DNA from: Streptacidiphilus sp. PB12-B1b
GTDB lineage: Bacteria; Actinomycetota; Actinomycetes; Streptomycetales; Streptomycetaceae
Assembly (NCBI RefSeq): GCF_014084125.1
Contig: NZ_CP048405.1
Coordinates: 2,170,001 to 2,234,000, forward strand
Length of the DNA stretch: 64,000 bases
Direction of reading: 5' to 3'
Position 1 is the stretch's first letter. Each line of letters begins with the position of its first letter. The notes under the pieces were generated by a model. The model had not been told where the DNA came from. It made no database searches and was given only the letters and a program-made list of their open reading frames with translations. The translations under genes and the position numbers were made by a program. Shown in pieces: positions 62,051 to 64,000 of the stretch.

Positions 62051-62950
62051 ATGTCCGCCGCAACCCCCCGCAGGATCGCCTTCATCGGCCTCGGCATCAT
62101 GGGCAGCCCCATGGCCGCCAACCTGGTCCGGGCCGGGCACACCGTCACCGGCTACAACCTGCAGCAGGACGCCATCGACAAGCTCGTCGCCGCCGGCGGC
62201 CGGGGCGCCGACAGCATCGCCTCGGCCGTGGCCGGCGCCGAGGTCGTGATCACCATGGTTCCGGCCGACCCGCAGGTCGAGCAGGCCGTCCTCGGCGAGG
62301 GCGGCGTCCTGGAGCACGCCGCGCCGGGCACCCTGCTCATCGACATGAGCAGCATCACCCCGCAGACCTCCCTCAAGGTCGCCGCCGCCGCGCGGGAGAA
62401 GGGCGTCCGCACCCTGGACGCCCCGGTCTCCGGCGGCGAGGCCGGCGCGGTCGAGGCGGTGCTCTCGATCATGGTCGGCGGCGCGGCGGACGACTTCGCC
62501 GAGGCCGAGCCGCTGTTCGCCGCGCTGGGCACCACCGTCGTCCACGTCGGCCCGGCCGGCTCCGGCCAGACCGTCAAGGCCGCCAACCAGCTGATCGTCG
62601 CCGTCAACATCCAGGTCCTGGCCGAGGCCGTGGTCTTCCTGGAGAACGCCGGGGTGGACCTGAAGGCCGCGCTGGACGTCCTGGCCGGCGGCCTGGCCGG
62701 CTCGACCGTGCTGAACCGCAAGAAGGCCAACATGATCGGCCGCGAGTTCGCCCCCGGCTTCCGCATCGACCTGCACCACAAGGACATGGGCATCGTCACC
62801 TCGGCCGCCCGCGCCGTGGACGCCCCGCTGCCGCTCGGCTCGCTCGCCGCCCAGCTGGTCGCCTCGGCCCGGGCCAACGGCGACGGCTCGCTGGACCACT
62901 CCGCGCTGCTCCGCGGCGTCGAGCGGCTCGCCGGACGGGAGGTCAACTGA
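62051..62950 (+). CDS. glxR: 2-hydroxy-3-oxopropionate (tartronate semialdehyde) reductase
   Basis: The 299-aa beta-hydroxyacid dehydrogenase reduces tartronate semialdehyde to glycerate with NAD(P)H. The Rossmann signature [20 protein letters not shown] (about 11-30), the catalytic-site block [11 protein letters not shown] (about 123) and Lys in [10 protein letters not shown] (about 172) are present. ATG 62051 has TAGGAG upstream. It lies 95 bp after hyi, and gcl begins 1 bp after its stop. Confidence 0.94.
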   Translation: MSAATPRRIAFIGLGIMGSPMAANLVRAGHTVTGYNLQQDAIDKLVAAGGRGADSIASAVAGAEVVITMVPADPQVEQAVLGEGGVLEHAAPGTLLIDMSSITPQTSLKVAAAAREKGVRTLDAPVSGGEAGAVEAVLSIMVGGAADDFAEAEPLFAALGTTVVHVGPAGSGQTVKAANQLIVAVNIQVLAEAVVFLENAGVDLKAALDVLAGGLAGSTVLNRKKANMIGREFAPGFRIDLHHKDMGIVTSAARAVDAPLPLGSLAAQLVASARANGDGSLDHSALLRGVERLAGREVN

Positions 62951-62951
62951 G

Positions 62952-64000
62952 ATGGCACGGATGACAGCGGCGCAGGCCGCCGTGGAGATCCTCAAGGCCG
63001 AGGGCGTCACGCACCTCTTCGGCCTGCCCGGCGCGGCGATCAACCCGTTCTACTCCGCGATGCGGACCGACGGCGGGCTGACCCACATCCTGGCCCGGCA
63101 CGTCGAAGGCGCCTCGCACATGGCCGAGGGCTACACCCGGGCCAGGGCCGGGAACATCGGCGTCTGCATCGGCACCAGCGGCCCGGCCGGGACGGACATG
63201 GTCACCGGCCTGTACTCGGCCAGCGCCGACTCCGTCCCGATCCTGTGCATCACCGGCCAGGCGCCGGTCGCCAAGCTGCACAAGGAGGACTTCCAGGCGG
63301 TCGACATCACCGCGATCGCCGCGCCGCTCACCAAGATGGCGATGACCGTCCTGGAGCCGGCCCAGGTGCCCGGGGCCTTCCAGCAGGCGTTCCACCTGAT
63401 GCGCTCCGGCCGCCCCGGACCGGTCCTGATCGACCTGCCGATCGACGTCCAGCTGGCCGAGATCGAGTTCGACATCGAGACCTACCAGCCGCTGCCGGTC
63501 TACAAGCCGAGCGCGAGCCGGGCCCAGATCGACCGGGCGCTCGACCTGCTGGCGGCCGCCGAACGGCCGCTGATCGTGGCCGGGGGCGGCGTCATCAACG
63601 CCGACGCCGCCGACCTGCTGGTCGAGTTCGCCGAGCTGACCGGCGTCCCGGTGGTGCCGACGCTGATGGGCTGGGGCTCGATCCCGGACGACCACCGGCT
63701 GATGGCGGGCATGGTCGGCCTGCAGACCTCGCACCGCTACGGCAACGCCACGCTGCTGGCGTCGGACTTCGTCCTCGGCATCGGCAACCGCTGGGCCAAC
63801 CGGCACACCGGCGGCATCGGGACGTACACCGAGGGCCGCACCTTCGTCCACGTCGACATCGAGCCGACCCAGATCGGCCGGGTGTTCGCGCCGGACTACG
63901 GCATCGTCTCCGACGCCCGGGCCGCCCTGGAGCTGTTCGTCCTGGCCGCCCGCGAACGCAGGGCCGCCGGGACGATGGCGGACCGCTCCGCCTGGGCCGA
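62952..64000 (+). CDS. gcl: glyoxylate carboligase, 3' end beyond the window
   Basis: The visible 349 codons form the N-terminal and middle domains of a thiamin-diphosphate enzyme that joins two glyoxylates to tartronate semialdehyde and CO2. [16 protein letters not shown] (about 35-50) has Val where acetolactate synthases have the catalytic Glu (RHEQGA), the hallmark of Gcl. [17 protein letters not shown] and [15 protein letters not shown] follow in order. The start ATG 62952 has GGGAGGTCA inside the end of glxR. The C-terminal ThDP-binding half is not in the window. Confidence 0.95.
   Translation, partial: MARMTAAQAAVEILKAEGVTHLFGLPGAAINPFYSAMRTDGGLTHILARHVEGASHMAEGYTRARAGNIGVCIGTSGPAGTDMVTGLYSASADSVPILCITGQAPVAKLHKEDFQAVDITAIAAPLTKMAMTVLEPAQVPGAFQQAFHLMRSGRPGPVLIDLPIDVQLAEIEFDIETYQPLPVYKPSASRAQIDRALDLLAAAERPLIVAGGGVINADAADLLVEFAELTGVPVVPTLMGWGSIPDDHRLMAGMVGLQTSHRYGNATLLASDFVLGIGNRWANRHTGGIGTYTEGRTFVHVDIEPTQIGRVFAPDYGIVSDARAALELFVLAARERRAAGTMADRSAWA

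Overview
The window is very GC-rich, with strong third-position G+C, many GTG/TTG starts and gene families typical of Streptomycetaceae (Streptomyces, Kitasatospora or Streptacidiphilus). I see no rRNA, tRNA or CRISPR. It reads as ordinary chromosome with one mobile-element boundary at the left edge and a small accessory patch near 34-38 kb.

Layout. (a) 1-3.4 kb: two overlapping tyrosine-recombinase genes, the second running off the left edge. They abut the 3' part of a DnaQ-like exonuclease gene that appears to have been cut by the insertion. (b) 3.7-7.7 kb: an MMPL transporter and a zinc-ribbon/PASTA membrane protein. (c) 7.7-17.4 kb, minus strand: a complete assimilatory sulfur operon, in order of transcription a 27-aa leader peptide, sirA, a zinc-ribbon peptide, cysH, cysC, cysD, cysN, a sulfonate-type ABC importer (ssuA, ssuB, ssuC) and a sirohydrochlorin chelatase. 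(d) 17.7-29.6 kb: LD-carboxypeptidase, AbgT transporter, a lipoprotein, a YihY/BrkB membrane protein, rsgA preceded by a tiny ORF, a DUF4230 protein, a rhodanese, an Ada-AlkA/Ogt alkylation-repair pair and two regulators. (e) 29.9-34 kb: a PP2C-like protein, a DUF4328 membrane protein, a TetR regulator and a 74-aa hydrophilic protein. (f) 34.4-37.6 kb: four tiny minus-strand genes joined by 4-nt overlaps, divergent from an XRE/TPR regulator that overlaps a NUDIX gene. (g) 37.6-41.6 kb: cutA, agmatine deiminase and a non-canonical urease (fused gamma-beta plus alpha, no accessory genes). (h) 41.8-50.8 kb: galE, a multidomain SpoIIE phosphatase, a frameshifted DUF2637 gene, a PadR regulator, two proteins of unknown role, moaA and a MobA-like nucleotidyltransferase. 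(i) 50.9-64 kb: a purine-to-glyoxylate catabolic region, with an IclR (AllR-like) regulator divergent from malate synthase, 8-oxoguanine deaminase, urate oxidase, HIU hydrolase, OHCU decarboxylase, an HTH protein and a partner, then hydroxypyruvate isomerase, tartronate semialdehyde reductase and glyoxylate carboligase (cut by the right edge). A GH59 glycosidase and a quinone-reductase-like gene are interposed.

How it fits together. The sulfur operon takes up sulfonates, activates sulfate to APS/PAPS, reduces it to sulfite and sulfide, and supplies siroheme chemistry for its own sulfite reductase. The purine region converts oxidised purines and urate towards allantoin, and routes the resulting glyoxylate to malate (aceB) or glycerate (gcl-hyi-glxR). 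Two palindromic motifs recur at the iclR/aceB promoter and the gcl promoter, and one of them also upstream of the OHCU decarboxylase gene, which argues for one shared regulator.

The observations most worth checking are: the leader peptide in front of sirA, the shared operator motifs, the disrupted exonuclease, the homopolymer frameshift in the DUF2637 gene, the altered active-site flap of the urease-like enzyme, the inserted residues in the CysH iron-sulfur motif, the tiny-gene cassette at 34.4-37.6 kb, and the peptide ORF in front of rsgA.
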